Source: Lachnospiraceae bacterium (GTDB taxonomy: Bacteria > Bacillota > Clostridia > Lachnospirales > Lachnospiraceae). From it: a stretch of 44,707 bases of DNA. The stretch's first letter is position 1. Every line of letters begins with the position of its first letter. The translations under genes and the position numbers were made by a program. The notes beneath the pieces were generated by a model. The model was not told where the DNA came from. It made no database searches and saw nothing but the letters and a program-made list of their open reading frames with translations. Positions 24,581 through 33,269 of this stretch are shown here, piece by piece. The DNA lies in NCBI GenBank assembly GCA_017428265.1, contig JAFRRD010000028.1:1-44707 (forward strand), read 5' to 3'.

Positions 24581-25531
24581 TCAGGCTCCTAAATAACCCA
24601 CTGCGCAGAAGAACACCGTGACGACCGTGAAGACGATCACGATGCGGGCTTCCGACCAGTTGTAGAATTCAAACGTATGATGGATCGGCGTCATCTTGAA
24701 GACGCGTTTTCCGTGAGTGATCTTGAAATAACTTACCTGAATCATCACCGACAGCGTCTCGCAGACGTAGATGATGCCGCAGACAAGAAGCATTAACGGC
24801 TGGCGCAGGATCAGGGCCGAGGAGGCAATGAAGCCGCCGAGGGCCAGCGATCCGGTATCGCCCATGAAAATGCGCGCCGGGTTCGTATTGAAGAGCAGAA
24901 AGCCCAGAAGCGCGCCGCAGACAGCCGCCGCCGCGGGTTCGATCCCGCTTTCGTAAAGGAGGGACAGGCTCACGAAGAACAGGGCCACGACCGCCGTCAC
25001 GCTGCTGCACAGGCCGTCGATGCCGTCCGTCAGGTTCACGCCGTTGTCCGCGCCGAGCACCACCAGGAACAGCAGGGGGATATACCACCAGCCCAGATCG
25101 ACCATCTGCCCTTTCATGAAGGGGATGCGGATCATCGTGGGATCCGGCGTGTAGGTCATCCGGTACCAGCAGAAAGCCGCCGTCAGGATCATCTGCAGGG
25201 CAAATTTCTGCCAGGCCTTCAGCCCCAGGTTCACGCCGTGTTTTCTTTTCAGTCCGTCATCCAGCATGCCGATCAGGCCGTAGCCGACCGTCATGACAAG
25301 GATCGGAACGGTCTCCGGATATTTGCTGACAAAGGGGATCACAGCCAGCACGATCGCAGGCACGAACGCCATGCCGCCCATGGTGGGCGTGCCGGCCTTT
25401 TTCTGATGCTTGGGACCGACTTCGCGGATGTGCTGCCCGATATGCTTCTTCTGCAGGAAGGGGATCAGGAGCGCGGTGAATACGGTGCTGAGGATCAGCG
25501 CGATCCCGAAGGAAATGATGGCTTGTTTCAT
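24581..25531 (-). CDS. mraY: Phospho-N-acetylmuramoyl-pentapeptide transferase
   Basis: Integral membrane enzyme that transfers phospho-MurNAc-pentapeptide to undecaprenyl phosphate, making lipid I. The 316 residues form about ten helices. Family motifs present: GTPTMGGMAFV near the start, GADNGVNLTDGIDGLCSSVT with the catalytic-site aspartates, IFMGDTGSLALGGFIA, and the C-terminal TPIHHTFEFYNWSEARIV with the HHxFE-type motif. It lies between ftsI and murD, as in many Bacillota. Confidence 0.97.
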   Translation of the reverse strand: MKQAIISFGIALILSTVFTALLIPFLQKKHIGQHIREVGPKHQKKAGTPTMGGMAFVPAIVLAVIPFVSKYPETVPILVMTVGYGLIGMLDDGLKRKHGVNLGLKAWQKFALQMILTAAFCWYRMTYTPDPTMIRIPFMKGQMVDLGWWYIPLLFLVVLGADNGVNLTDGIDGLCSSVTAVVALFFVSLSLLYESGIEPAAAAVCGALLGFLLFNTNPARIFMGDTGSLALGGFIASSALILRQPLMLLVCGIIYVCETLSVMIQVSYFKITHGKRVFKMTPIHHTFEFYNWSEARIVIVFTVVTVFFCAVGYLGA

Positions 25532-25545
25532 GATATTTGCCTCTG

Positions 25546-27426
25546 TCAGTTGGTTGCGGCGTCCGCGGGGATGCCAAGGTAGGGAATGATCCGTTTCATG
25601 ATGTCGCGTTCCAGTTCAACGGCACTGGACGAAGAAACCGTGGTGTCTTCATGCTCCGGCTCGTCAATGACCGCGTAGACCAGCAGTTTCGGGTTGAACG
25701 CCGGTGTGAATCCCATGAAGGAGATCACGTAATTGTGCTCTTCGATCGGATATTTCTGGGCCGTCCCGGTCTTGCCGCCGACCGTATAGCCCTTGATCTT
25801 TGCGCGGGTCCCGCCGCCGCTCTGTACCGTTTCATAAGCCGCCTGCTTCAGGAATTCACAGGTCGACTCACTGATCGTTGTGCGGACCAGTTCCGGTTCC
25901 ACGGTTTTGACCGTGTTGCCGTTTTCGTCCAGCAGCTGGCGGACGATATGCGGCGTATAGTAATAGCCGCCGTTCAGGATGGAGCAGTACGCTGATGCCA
26001 TCTGGACCATCGTTGAGGAATAGCCCTGGCCGAAGGAACAGGTCGCGAGGTCGATCAGGCTCATGTTCTCTTCCGTGAACAGGATTCCCGTAGCTTCACC
26101 GGGAAGATCGATCCCAGTGCGGCTTCCGAGGCCGAACAGTCGCTGCCATTTCAGCATTGTCGGGGCATTCAGGCGGGATGCAATGTTCATCAGTGCATCG
26201 TTGCAGGACTGCATCAGAGCGCCCGTCACATCCATTGCCCCGTGGCCTTCCAGCTTGTGGCAGTGGATCGTCTGGCCCTGGACCGTCTCGCTGCCGTCGC
26301 AGTAGAACGTCGTATCCGGTTCGATCACGTTCTCTTCCAGCGCCATCGCCACCGTCAGTTCCTTTGACACGGAACCGGGTGAGAATGCGTCATTCACGGC
26401 GAAATTCCGCCAGACCGAGTTCTGCAGGGCGGAGCGTTCATCGTCCGTCATCGCGTTCAGTTCTTCGTCGCTGACGACAGCGGAGAAATCCATGGGATCG
26501 TTCGGGTCATAGACCTTATCCGTGGCCATGCCGAGGATCTCGCCGCTCGTCGGATCCATCACGATGACGCCGATGTTTTTGTATTCATGTTTCTGTTTGT
26601 AGTTGGCGATCTCCTCTTCCACGATCTTCTGCACGTTGTAGTCGATCGTGCTGACAACGGTGTAGCCGCCGACTGCAGCCTCCGTCACGCTCTCGTAATC
26701 GCCTTCGGGGCTGATGTAGCTGTAGACCTTGCCGGGGATGCCGCTCAGGGACGAATTGTAGTATTCTTCAATGCCCCAGTGCCCTTCCGCGCTTTCCGCG
26801 CCGGAAAAGCCGAGGACGGTGCAGGCCAGCGTATCGTAGGGATACATTCTCTTGTATTCCGTCTCGAACCAGACGCCGGTCACCTTGTCCTGATGGAGCT
26901 TCTTCTTATTCTTGTCTTTTGCCGTATTGTATTCCGTCTGATACTGCAGGAAACGGTCTCTGTCCTCCGCACTCAGCTGCCGCGCAAAGCGGACGTAAGG
27001 CGCATCAGGTTTTTCATCCAGGATCGCATTGATCTCATCCCGCGAATAGCCGAAGACCTGTACGAGCGCGTCCACGGTCGCTTCGCGGTTCGGTTCGGGT
27101 TTCTGGGGATTGGAGGTGTAGAGGATGACCGAAGGGTCCAGGATCAGATTGTAGACTTCTTCACTGTAGGCGAGAACCGTGCCGTTCCGGTCCGTGATAT
27201 TGCCGCGCCGGAAGGCAAGCAATGAGGTGTCATAGCCCTGCTGCGACAGGATGCGCTGCTGGTATTCCTTCCCGTTGTTCCGCATCAGCACCAGCAAATA
27301 GACGGCAAGTGCAAACAAAACTGCCGCCACCATGATAAAGGTGAACGCCAGTTTTCTCCGCATATGTATCGTCAGTCTTCGCTCTTTGACTTCAGCTGTT
27401 CGGGATGTCTTCATACTGCCGTACAT
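25546..27426 (-). CDS. ftsI: Class B penicillin-binding protein (FtsI/SpoVD type)
   Basis: Septal D,D-transpeptidase that cross-links peptidoglycan, anchored by one N-terminal helix (about residues 27-48). The active-site motifs are complete: Ser352-Val-Ser-Lys355, Ser407-Cys-Asn409 and Lys552-Thr-Gly554. A dimerisation domain (from about residue 60) precedes the transpeptidase domain. There are no C-terminal PASTA repeats, unlike Bacillus PBP2B and SpoVD. The start is uncertain: ATG at 27426 overlaps ftsL by 35 bases, with GAGGGAG very close to it. The next in-frame ATG (27414) gives a 622-residue form. Division FtsI is favoured over sporulation SpoVD by position only. Confidence 0.92.
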   Translation of the reverse strand: MYGSMKTSRTAEVKERRLTIHMRRKLAFTFIMVAAVLFALAVYLLVLMRNNGKEYQQRILSQQGYDTSLLAFRRGNITDRNGTVLAYSEEVYNLILDPSVILYTSNPQKPEPNREATVDALVQVFGYSRDEINAILDEKPDAPYVRFARQLSAEDRDRFLQYQTEYNTAKDKNKKKLHQDKVTGVWFETEYKRMYPYDTLACTVLGFSGAESAEGHWGIEEYYNSSLSGIPGKVYSYISPEGDYESVTEAAVGGYTVVSTIDYNVQKIVEEEIANYKQKHEYKNIGVIVMDPTSGEILGMATDKVYDPNDPMDFSAVVSDEELNAMTDDERSALQNSVWRNFAVNDAFSPGSVSKELTVAMALEENVIEPDTTFYCDGSETVQGQTIHCHKLEGHGAMDVTGALMQSCNDALMNIASRLNAPTMLKWQRLFGLGSRTGIDLPGEATGILFTEENMSLIDLATCSFGQGYSSTMVQMASAYCSILNGGYYYTPHIVRQLLDENGNTVKTVEPELVRTTISESTCEFLKQAAYETVQSGGGTRAKIKGYTVGGKTGTAQKYPIEEHNYVISFMGFTPAFNPKLLVYAVIDEPEHEDTTVSSSSAVELERDIMKRIIPYLGIPADAATN

Positions 27427-27838
27427 ACTCCCTCATCTGTTCAGCATACTCGATCACTTCGTTCTCATTCGGATAAACCATCCCCATCTCATCCACGGCG
27501 ATCCGGTAGACCTCTTCCAGATCCATCTGGGCGCTGAGGCGGTTTTCGCGCACGGCGTTTTCCGAACGGACTTTTGTGATCTGCTCTTCCAGATTCGCGA
27601 TCCGGTTCATGGAAGCATTGATCGAGGCCTGCACCTTCAGATAGCTGAAGCACAGGTAGCCGAACAGCACGGTGACAGCCAGCAGCATCAGCACGTAGGG
27701 CACATTGACCCTGACCCGGGCAGGTACAGCCTTGGGCTGCACGCGGACACGGGTCTCCTGCTGCGGAGCATGCTGCGGACGCGCCTGTTCGACGCGTACG
27801 GTATTGCCTTCCACGATATAGTGCTTTCTGTCAGCCAT
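27392..27838 (-). CDS. ftsL: FtsL-like cell division protein
   Basis: A 148-residue bitopic membrane protein. A basic, Gln/Pro-rich cytoplasmic part (residues 1-50) is followed by one helix (VPYVLMLLAVTVLFGYLCFS, about 55-75). A leucine-zipper-like coiled coil comes next (SMNRIANLEEQITKVRSENA), then a short tail. FtsL proteins are too variable for recognition by sequence alone. The topology and the place between rsmH and ftsI are diagnostic. It starts one base after the rsmH stop and overlaps ftsI. Confidence 0.82.
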   Translation of the reverse strand: MADRKHYIVEGNTVRVEQARPQHAPQQETRVRVQPKAVPARVRVNVPYVLMLLAVTVLFGYLCFSYLKVQASINASMNRIANLEEQITKVRSENAVRENRLSAQMDLEEVYRIAVDEMGMVYPNENEVIEYAEQMREYVRQYEDIPNS

Positions 27839-27839
27839 A

Positions 27840-28817
27840 TCATGCCCCCCCGCCGGCTCCGGCCTTTTCGAATATGCGGAGCTTGGCGCTTGCCGACCGC
27901 GGATTCCGGCTCATCTCCTCCTCCGAAGGAAGGATGGGCTTCCGGGTGACGACCTTTCCCCTGCTGACCCGTCCGCAGACGCAGACCGGGAAATCTTTCG
28001 GGCAGATGCAGGGGTTCTCTGCCGTTCTGAATGCGTTCTTCACGATGCGGTCTTCCAGTGAATGGAAGGTGATGACTGCCAGTCTTCCGCCGGGAGCAAG
28101 GGCGCCGATAATGCCGGGAAGGCATTCCTCGAGCGTCGTCAGTTCGTGATTGAGCGCGATGCGGACAGCCTGGAAGGTTCTCTTTGCCGGGTGTCCGCCG
28201 GTATTTCGGTACTTTGCCGGGATCGATTGCTCGATGATCCGGACAAGTTCTCCTGTCGTTTTCAGGGGCCCGCTCTGCCGGGCCAGCACGATGCGTTTGG
28301 CGATCAGCCCTGCGAAGCGTTCCTCGCCGTAGTCCCGGAGGATCCGGGCCAGTTCGGCTTCACTGCTCTCATTCAGCAGATCGGCGGCGGTCCGGCTTTC
28401 GTCCCGGTCCATCCTCATGTCGAGCGGCGCATCCTTCATGTAGGAAAAGCCGCGTTCGGCACTGTCCAGCTGGAAACTGGAGACACCCAGATCCAGCAGG
28501 ATCCCGTCCGCGCTGGAAAGCTCCAGTTCGTGAAGGACTTCGGGCAGCTCGCCGTAATTGCTTTTGACGAGTCGGAAATCCGGCCTTTCGCCTTCGGGCA
28601 TTGCCTCACGGGTCTTCTCCAGCTGCAGTTTTGCCGCTGCGAGAGCGTCGCTGTCGCGGTCGATCCCGATCAGCAGGCCTTCCTGGGAAAGCCTTTCCAG
28701 AATGTGCGAGGCATGGCCCGCGCCGCCAACCGTTCCGTCAACGTAAGTTCCGGACGGACGGACAGCGAGCGCCTCCAGGCACTCCTCAAGGAGCACCGGA
28801 ACATGGGAAAATTCCAT
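27840..28817 (-). CDS. rsmH: 16S rRNA (cytosine1402-N4)-methyltransferase RsmH
   Basis: Methylates N4 of C1402 in the ribosomal P site, using SAM. The 325 residues begin FSHVPVLLEECLEAL and carry the SAM loop GTYVDGTVGGAGHASHILE. They also show DGILLDLGVSSFQLDSAERG, the DMRMD element (PLDMRMDRD), FQAVRIALNHEL and the C-terminal ITFHSLEDRIVKNAF. AGGAG lies before the ATG. Second gene of the division cluster, 12 bases after mraZ. Confidence 0.97.
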   Translation of the reverse strand: MEFSHVPVLLEECLEALAVRPSGTYVDGTVGGAGHASHILERLSQEGLLIGIDRDSDALAAAKLQLEKTREAMPEGERPDFRLVKSNYGELPEVLHELELSSADGILLDLGVSSFQLDSAERGFSYMKDAPLDMRMDRDESRTAADLLNESSEAELARILRDYGEERFAGLIAKRIVLARQSGPLKTTGELVRIIEQSIPAKYRNTGGHPAKRTFQAVRIALNHELTTLEECLPGIIGALAPGGRLAVITFHSLEDRIVKNAFRTAENPCICPKDFPVCVCGRVSRGKVVTRKPILPSEEEMSRNPRSASAKLRIFEKAGAGGGA

Positions 28818-28829
28818 CCCTTATCTCCT

Positions 28830-29261
28830 TCAGATGCCCAGCTCGGCCATTCTCTCTGCGAGTTCGTCCACATCCTCATACGAGGACGCTTTGTTCCAGG
28901 TCTCTTTGTCCCAGAGTTCGACCCGGCTGCCGACGCCGCACAGGACCACATCCTTTTCGAGGCCGGCGGCGTCGCGCAGATTCTGGGGGATCAAAGCGCG
29001 TCCCTGCCTGTCCAGTTCGATCTCGGCCGCACCGGCCAGGAAATAACGGACAAATTTACGGGCGTCTTTGCTGGTCAAAGGAAGCGTCTGGAGCTTTGCC
29101 TCGAAACGCTGCCACTCGCGTGTGGGAAAAAGAAAAAGGCAGTCGTCCAGTCCTCTGCTGATCACGAAGACGTCGCCGAGCTCTTCCCGCAGTTTCGCAG
29201 GAATGATGACGCGTCCTTTGGGATCGACCGAATGATTATAAGTTCCCATCAGCATATTCAT
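28830..29261 (-). CDS. mraZ: Transcriptional regulator MraZ
   Basis: DNA-binding protein with a tandem AbrB-like double-psi barrel, which binds direct repeats at the head of the dcw operon and represses it. I take the ATG at 29261 (AAAGGAG eight bases before), giving 143 residues, the usual family length; the frame is open eight more codons. Both half-domains carry the DPKGRVIIPAKLRE-like signature: GTYNHSVDPKGRVIIPAKLR first, then LDRQGRALIPQNLRDAAGLE. First gene of the cluster, with its predicted operator just upstream at 29312-29341. Confidence 0.96.
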   Translation of the reverse strand: MNMLMGTYNHSVDPKGRVIIPAKLREELGDVFVISRGLDDCLFLFPTREWQRFEAKLQTLPLTSKDARKFVRYFLAGAAEIELDRQGRALIPQNLRDAAGLEKDVVLCGVGSRVELWDKETWNKASSYEDVDELAERMAELGI

Positions 29262-29311
29262 GGCGGCTGCTCCTTTCTTTCTCATGTTTCAGGGATAAAA
29301 AGTCGTGAATT

Positions 29312-29341
29312 TCGCCACTTTGTGACACTTTCACCCACTTT
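29312..29341 (-). promoter_or_regulatory. MraZ operator, three 10-base direct repeats
   Basis: On the minus strand three repeats follow each other exactly: AAAGTGGGTG, AAAGTGTCAC, AAAGTGGCGA. MraZ boxes of other bacteria are GTGGG-type repeats at 10-base spacing in the mraZ leader, and these match. They begin some 10 bases after the predicted transcription start, so MraZ would autorepress. Confidence 0.85.
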
Positions 29342-29358
29342 CCTCCCCTGTGCCTTTG

Positions 29359-29387
29359 ATTGTAAGGGGAAATGCCGAAAAATGCAA
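29359..29387 (-). promoter_or_regulatory. Promoter of the dcw cluster (mraZ)
   Basis: Minus strand TTGCAT (29382-29387), a 17-base spacer and TACAAT (29359-29364). Confidence 0.83.
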
Positions 29388-29421
29388 GCACTTTTTCGGG
29401 AAAAACAGCATTTTTCGCAAG

Positions 29422-29462
29422 TTTTTTTGTGTAAAAAACGGCTGAAAAAACACACAAAAAAA
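29422..29462. repeat. Inverted repeat of T and A runs before the dcw promoter
   Basis: An 11-base arm TTTTTTTGTGT (29422-29432) faces ACACAAAAAAA (29452-29462). It overlaps the T run of the upstream ABC operon terminator, so it may reinforce transcriptional insulation or work as a terminator in the opposite direction. Confidence 0.55.
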
Positions 29463-29484
29463 GCGGCGGACCGAAGTCCGCCGC
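29456..29484 (-). terminator. Terminator of the nucleoside ABC operon
   Basis: Minus strand GCGGCGGAC / GTCCGCCGC stem with a TTCG loop, followed by seven T. A canonical intrinsic terminator, about 30 bases after the permease stop. Confidence 0.93.
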
Positions 29485-29513
29485 CGGAGGTGTATTTATT
29501 TGCCTTTTCAGAA

Positions 29514-30455
29514 TTATCTCATGCCCTTGTCGTAAGGAATGCCTTCCGCCTTCGGCGCCTGAGAGCTCTTGGAGGTGAAGGCCAGCACGATCAGGGAAAT
29601 GATGTACGGCAGCATGTTGTAGACCGGGCTGGGGATGTTCATCTTTGCCAGCCAGTCGAACGAACTGTAGACGTTGCTGAGTGCCCGGAAGAGACCGAAC
29701 AGCAGGCCCGCGAGGGCGATGCGCTGCGGTTTCCACTGGCCGAAGATCATGACGGCAAGGGACAGGAAGCCGAAGCCGGCGACGCCGTACTCAAAGCGCC
29801 ATTCGGAAGCGCCTGCCATGATGAAGACGATACCGCCGAGACCGCCGTAGGCCCCTGAGATCAGGACGCCCGCCCAGCGCATCTTAAAGACGTTGATACC
29901 GACGGAAGCCGCCGCCTGAGGATGTTCCCCGCAGGCCATCATCCGGAGGCCGAACTTCGTCTTGTACAGGATGACATAGGCAGCGACAAGCAGGATCAGC
30001 GTCACCAGCATGAACCAGCTGAATTCGAAATCGCCGAGCTTGACCAGGAATTTCTCACGGGCTGCGCCGTAGTTGACCACGGAGGAAACGTCGTCCGGAT
30101 TCGCCGCGGTGTTGATGGCCTTGATGATGACCGTGACGCCTGCCACGCCCAGCATGTTCAGCGCGGTACCGACGATAGTCTGATCAGCTTTCAGGTTGAT
30201 GCTGGCCACGGCAAGCAGCGAGCAGTACAGTGCGCCGGCAGCCATGGAGATCAGGATGACCAGCAGGATCAGAGCAAGGGTCGGGACCTTTTCGGTCAGG
30301 TAGCGCATGGTCAGCGCACCGCCCATGGCGCCCACGAGCATGGTGCCTTCAAGGCCCAGGTTGATGACGCCGGAGTGTTCAGCGAAGCATCCGCCGAGCG
30401 CGACCAGGATAAGGACTGAGGCAAAGATCAATGTATATTGGATAAGGAGTGTCAT
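29514..30455 (-). CDS. Nucleoside-type ABC transporter permease (second subunit)
   Basis: A 313-residue integral membrane protein of the BPD_transp_2 / RbsC-like class, with eight to ten hydrophobic segments. Typical features are GGCFAEHSGVINLGLEGTML near the start and KTKFGLRMMACGEHPQAAAS, the cytoplasmic loop contacting the ATPase. It forms a heterodimer with the upstream permease in Bmp-type purine/nucleoside importers; the Bacillus subtilis equivalent is NupQ. Its start overlaps the neighbouring permease stop by four bases. Last gene of the operon. Confidence 0.9.
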   Translation of the reverse strand: MTLLIQYTLIFASVLILVALGGCFAEHSGVINLGLEGTMLVGAMGGALTMRYLTEKVPTLALILLVILISMAAGALYCSLLAVASINLKADQTIVGTALNMLGVAGVTVIIKAINTAANPDDVSSVVNYGAAREKFLVKLGDFEFSWFMLVTLILLVAAYVILYKTKFGLRMMACGEHPQAAASVGINVFKMRWAGVLISGAYGGLGGIVFIMAGASEWRFEYGVAGFGFLSLAVMIFGQWKPQRIALAGLLFGLFRALSNVYSSFDWLAKMNIPSPVYNMLPYIISLIVLAFTSKSSQAPKAEGIPYDKGMR

Positions 30456-31585
30456 TGTGCCTTACCTCCTTCCGCCGTTTTCTGTTCAAGAACTTTTTGA
30501 GCTTTTTCCTCCCGCTTGGCGATCCGCTTGTTCATCATCAGCTTCATGAAGAACACGAAGCCGCACAGATAAATGATGATCGAGGAGATCAGGTCGGAGA
30601 TCTGCGCGCAGTAGATCTTCTTGTCCACATAGGCGCCGCCGGCCGTGATGTGCTGGATGAAGAAGGAGGAAAGGATCGCGCCGATCGGGTTCAGGCCGCC
30701 GAGGAAGGCTGCCGCGATCCCGTTGAAGCCCATGCCCGGTACCGACGAGGTGGAGCAGTTCCACTGCTCGTAGCTGGTCAGGTAGAGCATGGCTGCGCCG
30801 AGCCCTGCCAGAGCACCGCTGATCGCGAGCGTTACGATGATGTTGCGTTTCTCCGCCATGCCGGCGTATTTCGCCGCGTTCTTGTTGCCGCCGGTCGCCC
30901 GCAGTTCATAGCCAAATTTCGTCTTTTCCAGAATGATCCAGATCACAAAAGCGATCACAACGGCAAATATGATCGAGATACCGACGTATTTGTTGTTATT
31001 GAAGAATTTCCCGAGCCCCAGTGTCGGCAGAAGCGATGCCGCGCTCGTGCGCGCCACCTCCTTGGTATAAGGACTCGTCGCTTCCTTGACGTTCGTCAGC
31101 AGCATGTTCGTGCCGTACAGGATGATCCAGTTCAGCATGATGCCGGAAATAACTTCGTTCACGTTGCAGTAGGCTTTAAGCAGACCGCTGATGCTGCCAG
31201 CCAGAGCGCCGCCGAGGATGGCTACCAGCGTACAGACCCACCACGGGAGCTTCAGCGCCAGCGCACAGTACAGAGAGCAGGCAATACCGATGCAGTACTG
31301 GCCGGCCGTGCCGATATTGAACAGGCCGACCTTGTAAGAGAACAGGATCGACAAAGAGCACATGACCAGGGGTGCTGCCTTGACCAGGGTATTGCCGAGA
31401 TACTTCAGCTGCGATTCTTTTTTGTTGTAGGTAAAGAAGTTTTTGATGACAGCCTTGATCGCTTCTCCCGCGCCCGAAGGTTCGATGAACAGCAGAACGA
31501 TATAGCCGATCAGCAAGCCGAGCAGGATGCACATCAGCGAAGCAAGCAGCGATTGCACCCCGTCATTTTTCAGGATCTTTTTCAT
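30452..31585 (-). CDS. Nucleoside-type ABC transporter permease (first subunit)
   Basis: A 377-residue membrane protein, the larger partner of the permease pair (NupP-like in Bacillus). Hydrophobic helices begin at about residue 10. Family features are SYKVGLFNIGTAGQYCIGIA and the ATPase-contact loop KTKFGYELRATGGNKNAAKY, which parallels the same loop in the other permease. A Lys/Glu/Gln-rich cytoplasmic tail of about 30 residues follows the last helix. It overlaps both neighbours by four bases, so the three transport genes are translationally coupled. Confidence 0.92.
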   Translation of the reverse strand: MKKILKNDGVQSLLASLMCILLGLLIGYIVLLFIEPSGAGEAIKAVIKNFFTYNKKESQLKYLGNTLVKAAPLVMCSLSILFSYKVGLFNIGTAGQYCIGIACSLYCALALKLPWWVCTLVAILGGALAGSISGLLKAYCNVNEVISGIMLNWIILYGTNMLLTNVKEATSPYTKEVARTSAASLLPTLGLGKFFNNNKYVGISIIFAVVIAFVIWIILEKTKFGYELRATGGNKNAAKYAGMAEKRNIIVTLAISGALAGLGAAMLYLTSYEQWNCSTSSVPGMGFNGIAAAFLGGLNPIGAILSSFFIQHITAGGAYVDKKIYCAQISDLISSIIIYLCGFVFFMKLMMNKRIAKREEKAQKVLEQKTAEGGKAQ

Positions 31586-33126
31586 GCTTTCACCTCATCT
31601 CTCTTCGCGCCGGCCATGTACAGGCCGAGTTCTTCCTGGGTCGTCTTCTTCGGATCGAGTTCACCGACGATCTCCCCTTCGTACATCACCAGGATGCGGT
31701 CCGGAACGTCCATGACCTCGTCCAGTTCCAGTGAGACAAGCAGCACCGCCTTGCCGGCGTCGCGCTGGGCGATCAGGCTCTTGTGCACGCCTTCGATCGC
31801 GCCGACGTCGAGGCCGCGGGTCGGCTGCACCGCCACCAGCAGTTCGGGACCTCTGTCGATCTCGCGGGCGATGATCGCCTTCTGCTGGTTGCCGCCGGAC
31901 ATTGCTCTTGCCTTGGTTATCGGCCCCTGGCCGGAGCGGATATCATATTCATCGATCAGCTTTTCAGCATATTTCCTGATATTGTCGCGGCGGAGGAAGC
32001 CGGCCTTGTTGGTAAACTCCGGCTCAAAGTAGCGCTGCAGTACCAGATTGTCCTCCAGGCTGTAGTCGAGGACCAGGCCGTGTTTGTGCCTGTCCTCCGG
32101 AATGTGGGACATGCCCTTCAGGCTCCGTTCGCGGATCTTTGCCTTCGTGATGTCCTCGCCGAGCATTTTGATGCTGCCCGAGACCAGCGGCTCCAGCCCG
32201 GTCAGGCCGTAAACGAATTCCGTCTGGCCGTTGCCGTCGATCCCCGCGAGGCACACGATCTCGCCGGCATGCACGGTTAGGGACACGTTCTTGACCGCAT
32301 TGTTCTTATGAACCTTGGAGGCAACGGACATATTTCGGATCTCCAGGACGGACTTTCCGATCTTCGCTTCGCCCTTCTCGACGTGGAAGTTGACGTTCCG
32401 TCCGACCATCATGGCCGACAGCTCTTCCATCGTCGTATTTGCCGTCTCGACCGTACCGATGTATTTGCCCTTGCGCAGCACGCTGCAGCGGTCCGCGACA
32501 GCCATGATCTCAGCCAGCTTGTGTGAAATGAACAGGATGCTTTTTCCTTCCGCAGCCAGATTCTTCATGATCTGCATCAGTTCTTCGATCTCCTGCGGCG
32601 TCAGGACAGCCGTCGGTTCGTCAAAGATCAGGATCTCGTTCTCACGGTAGAGCATCTTCAGGATCTCGGTACGCTGTTGCATGCCGACGGTGATATCCTG
32701 GATCTTCGCGTCCGGGTCCACGCGGAGCCCGTATTTTTCCGAAAGCGCCACAACTTTCTTTCGGGCTTCGTCCTTCTGCAGGAAGCCGCCCTTTGTCGTC
32801 TCAACGCCCAGGATGATGTTGTCCAGGACCGTGAAGCATTCCACCAGCTTGAAATGCTGATGGACCATGCCGATGCCAAGTTCGTTGGCAACGTTGGGGT
32901 CATTGATCTCGACCTTCTTGCCCCTTACGTAGATCTCACCTTCCTCGGGCTGATAAAGCCCGAACAGCACCGACATCAGGGTCGATTTGCCGGCGCCGTT
33001 TTCACCAAGCAAAGCGTGGATCTCCCCCTGTTTCAACTGGAGAGTCACGTCATCGTTGGCAATTATCCCGGGAAATCTCTTTGTGATATGCAGCATTTCT
33101 ATTGCATACGGAGATGGTGTGGACAT
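31582..33126 (-). CDS. Nucleoside-type ABC transporter ATP-binding protein (two-domain)
   Basis: A 514-residue ATPase with two fused nucleotide-binding domains, as in RbsA and NupO-like proteins. The first half has a full Walker A (GENGAGKST) and Walker B (ILIFDEPTAVL). The second has the expected degenerate Walker A (GIDGNGQTE), a signature AMSGGNQQK and LLVAVQPTRGLDVGA. The frame is open 11 codons further. I choose ATG 33126 because AGGAGG lies ahead of it and homologues begin there. It powers uptake with the two downstream permeases and probably the binding lipoprotein at 34688-35965, from which it is separated by degV. It has its own promoter. Confidence 0.93.
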   Translation of the reverse strand: MSTPSPYAIEMLHITKRFPGIIANDDVTLQLKQGEIHALLGENGAGKSTLMSVLFGLYQPEEGEIYVRGKKVEINDPNVANELGIGMVHQHFKLVECFTVLDNIILGVETTKGGFLQKDEARKKVVALSEKYGLRVDPDAKIQDITVGMQQRTEILKMLYRENEILIFDEPTAVLTPQEIEELMQIMKNLAAEGKSILFISHKLAEIMAVADRCSVLRKGKYIGTVETANTTMEELSAMMVGRNVNFHVEKGEAKIGKSVLEIRNMSVASKVHKNNAVKNVSLTVHAGEIVCLAGIDGNGQTEFVYGLTGLEPLVSGSIKMLGEDITKAKIRERSLKGMSHIPEDRHKHGLVLDYSLEDNLVLQRYFEPEFTNKAGFLRRDNIRKYAEKLIDEYDIRSGQGPITKARAMSGGNQQKAIIAREIDRGPELLVAVQPTRGLDVGAIEGVHKSLIAQRDAGKAVLLVSLELDEVMDVPDRILVMYEGEIVGELDPKKTTQEELGLYMAGAKRDEVKA

Positions 33127-33171
33127 ATGCCGATTCCTCCTCTTTATGCTTTCGCACAAATTGATGACTTT

Positions 33172-33200
33172 ATTCTACTTTCTTTCCGTGCATTTGTAAA
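33172..33200 (-). promoter_or_regulatory. Promoter of the ABC ATPase-permease operon
   Basis: Minus strand TTTACA (33195-33200), a 17-base spacer and TAGAAT (33172-33177), about 45 bases before the ATG. Confidence 0.75.
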
Positions 33201-33235
33201 GATTCCCTAAAGATTTTTATCTCATCCGGTAAAGA

Positions 33236-33258
33236 AAAAGCCGCCCGAAAGCGGCCTG
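33236..33258 (-). terminator. Terminator of degV
   Basis: Minus strand GCCGC / GCGGC stem with a small loop, followed by TTTTTC, just after the degV stop. Confidence 0.75.
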
Positions 33259-33269
33259 AAGAAGGCAGA

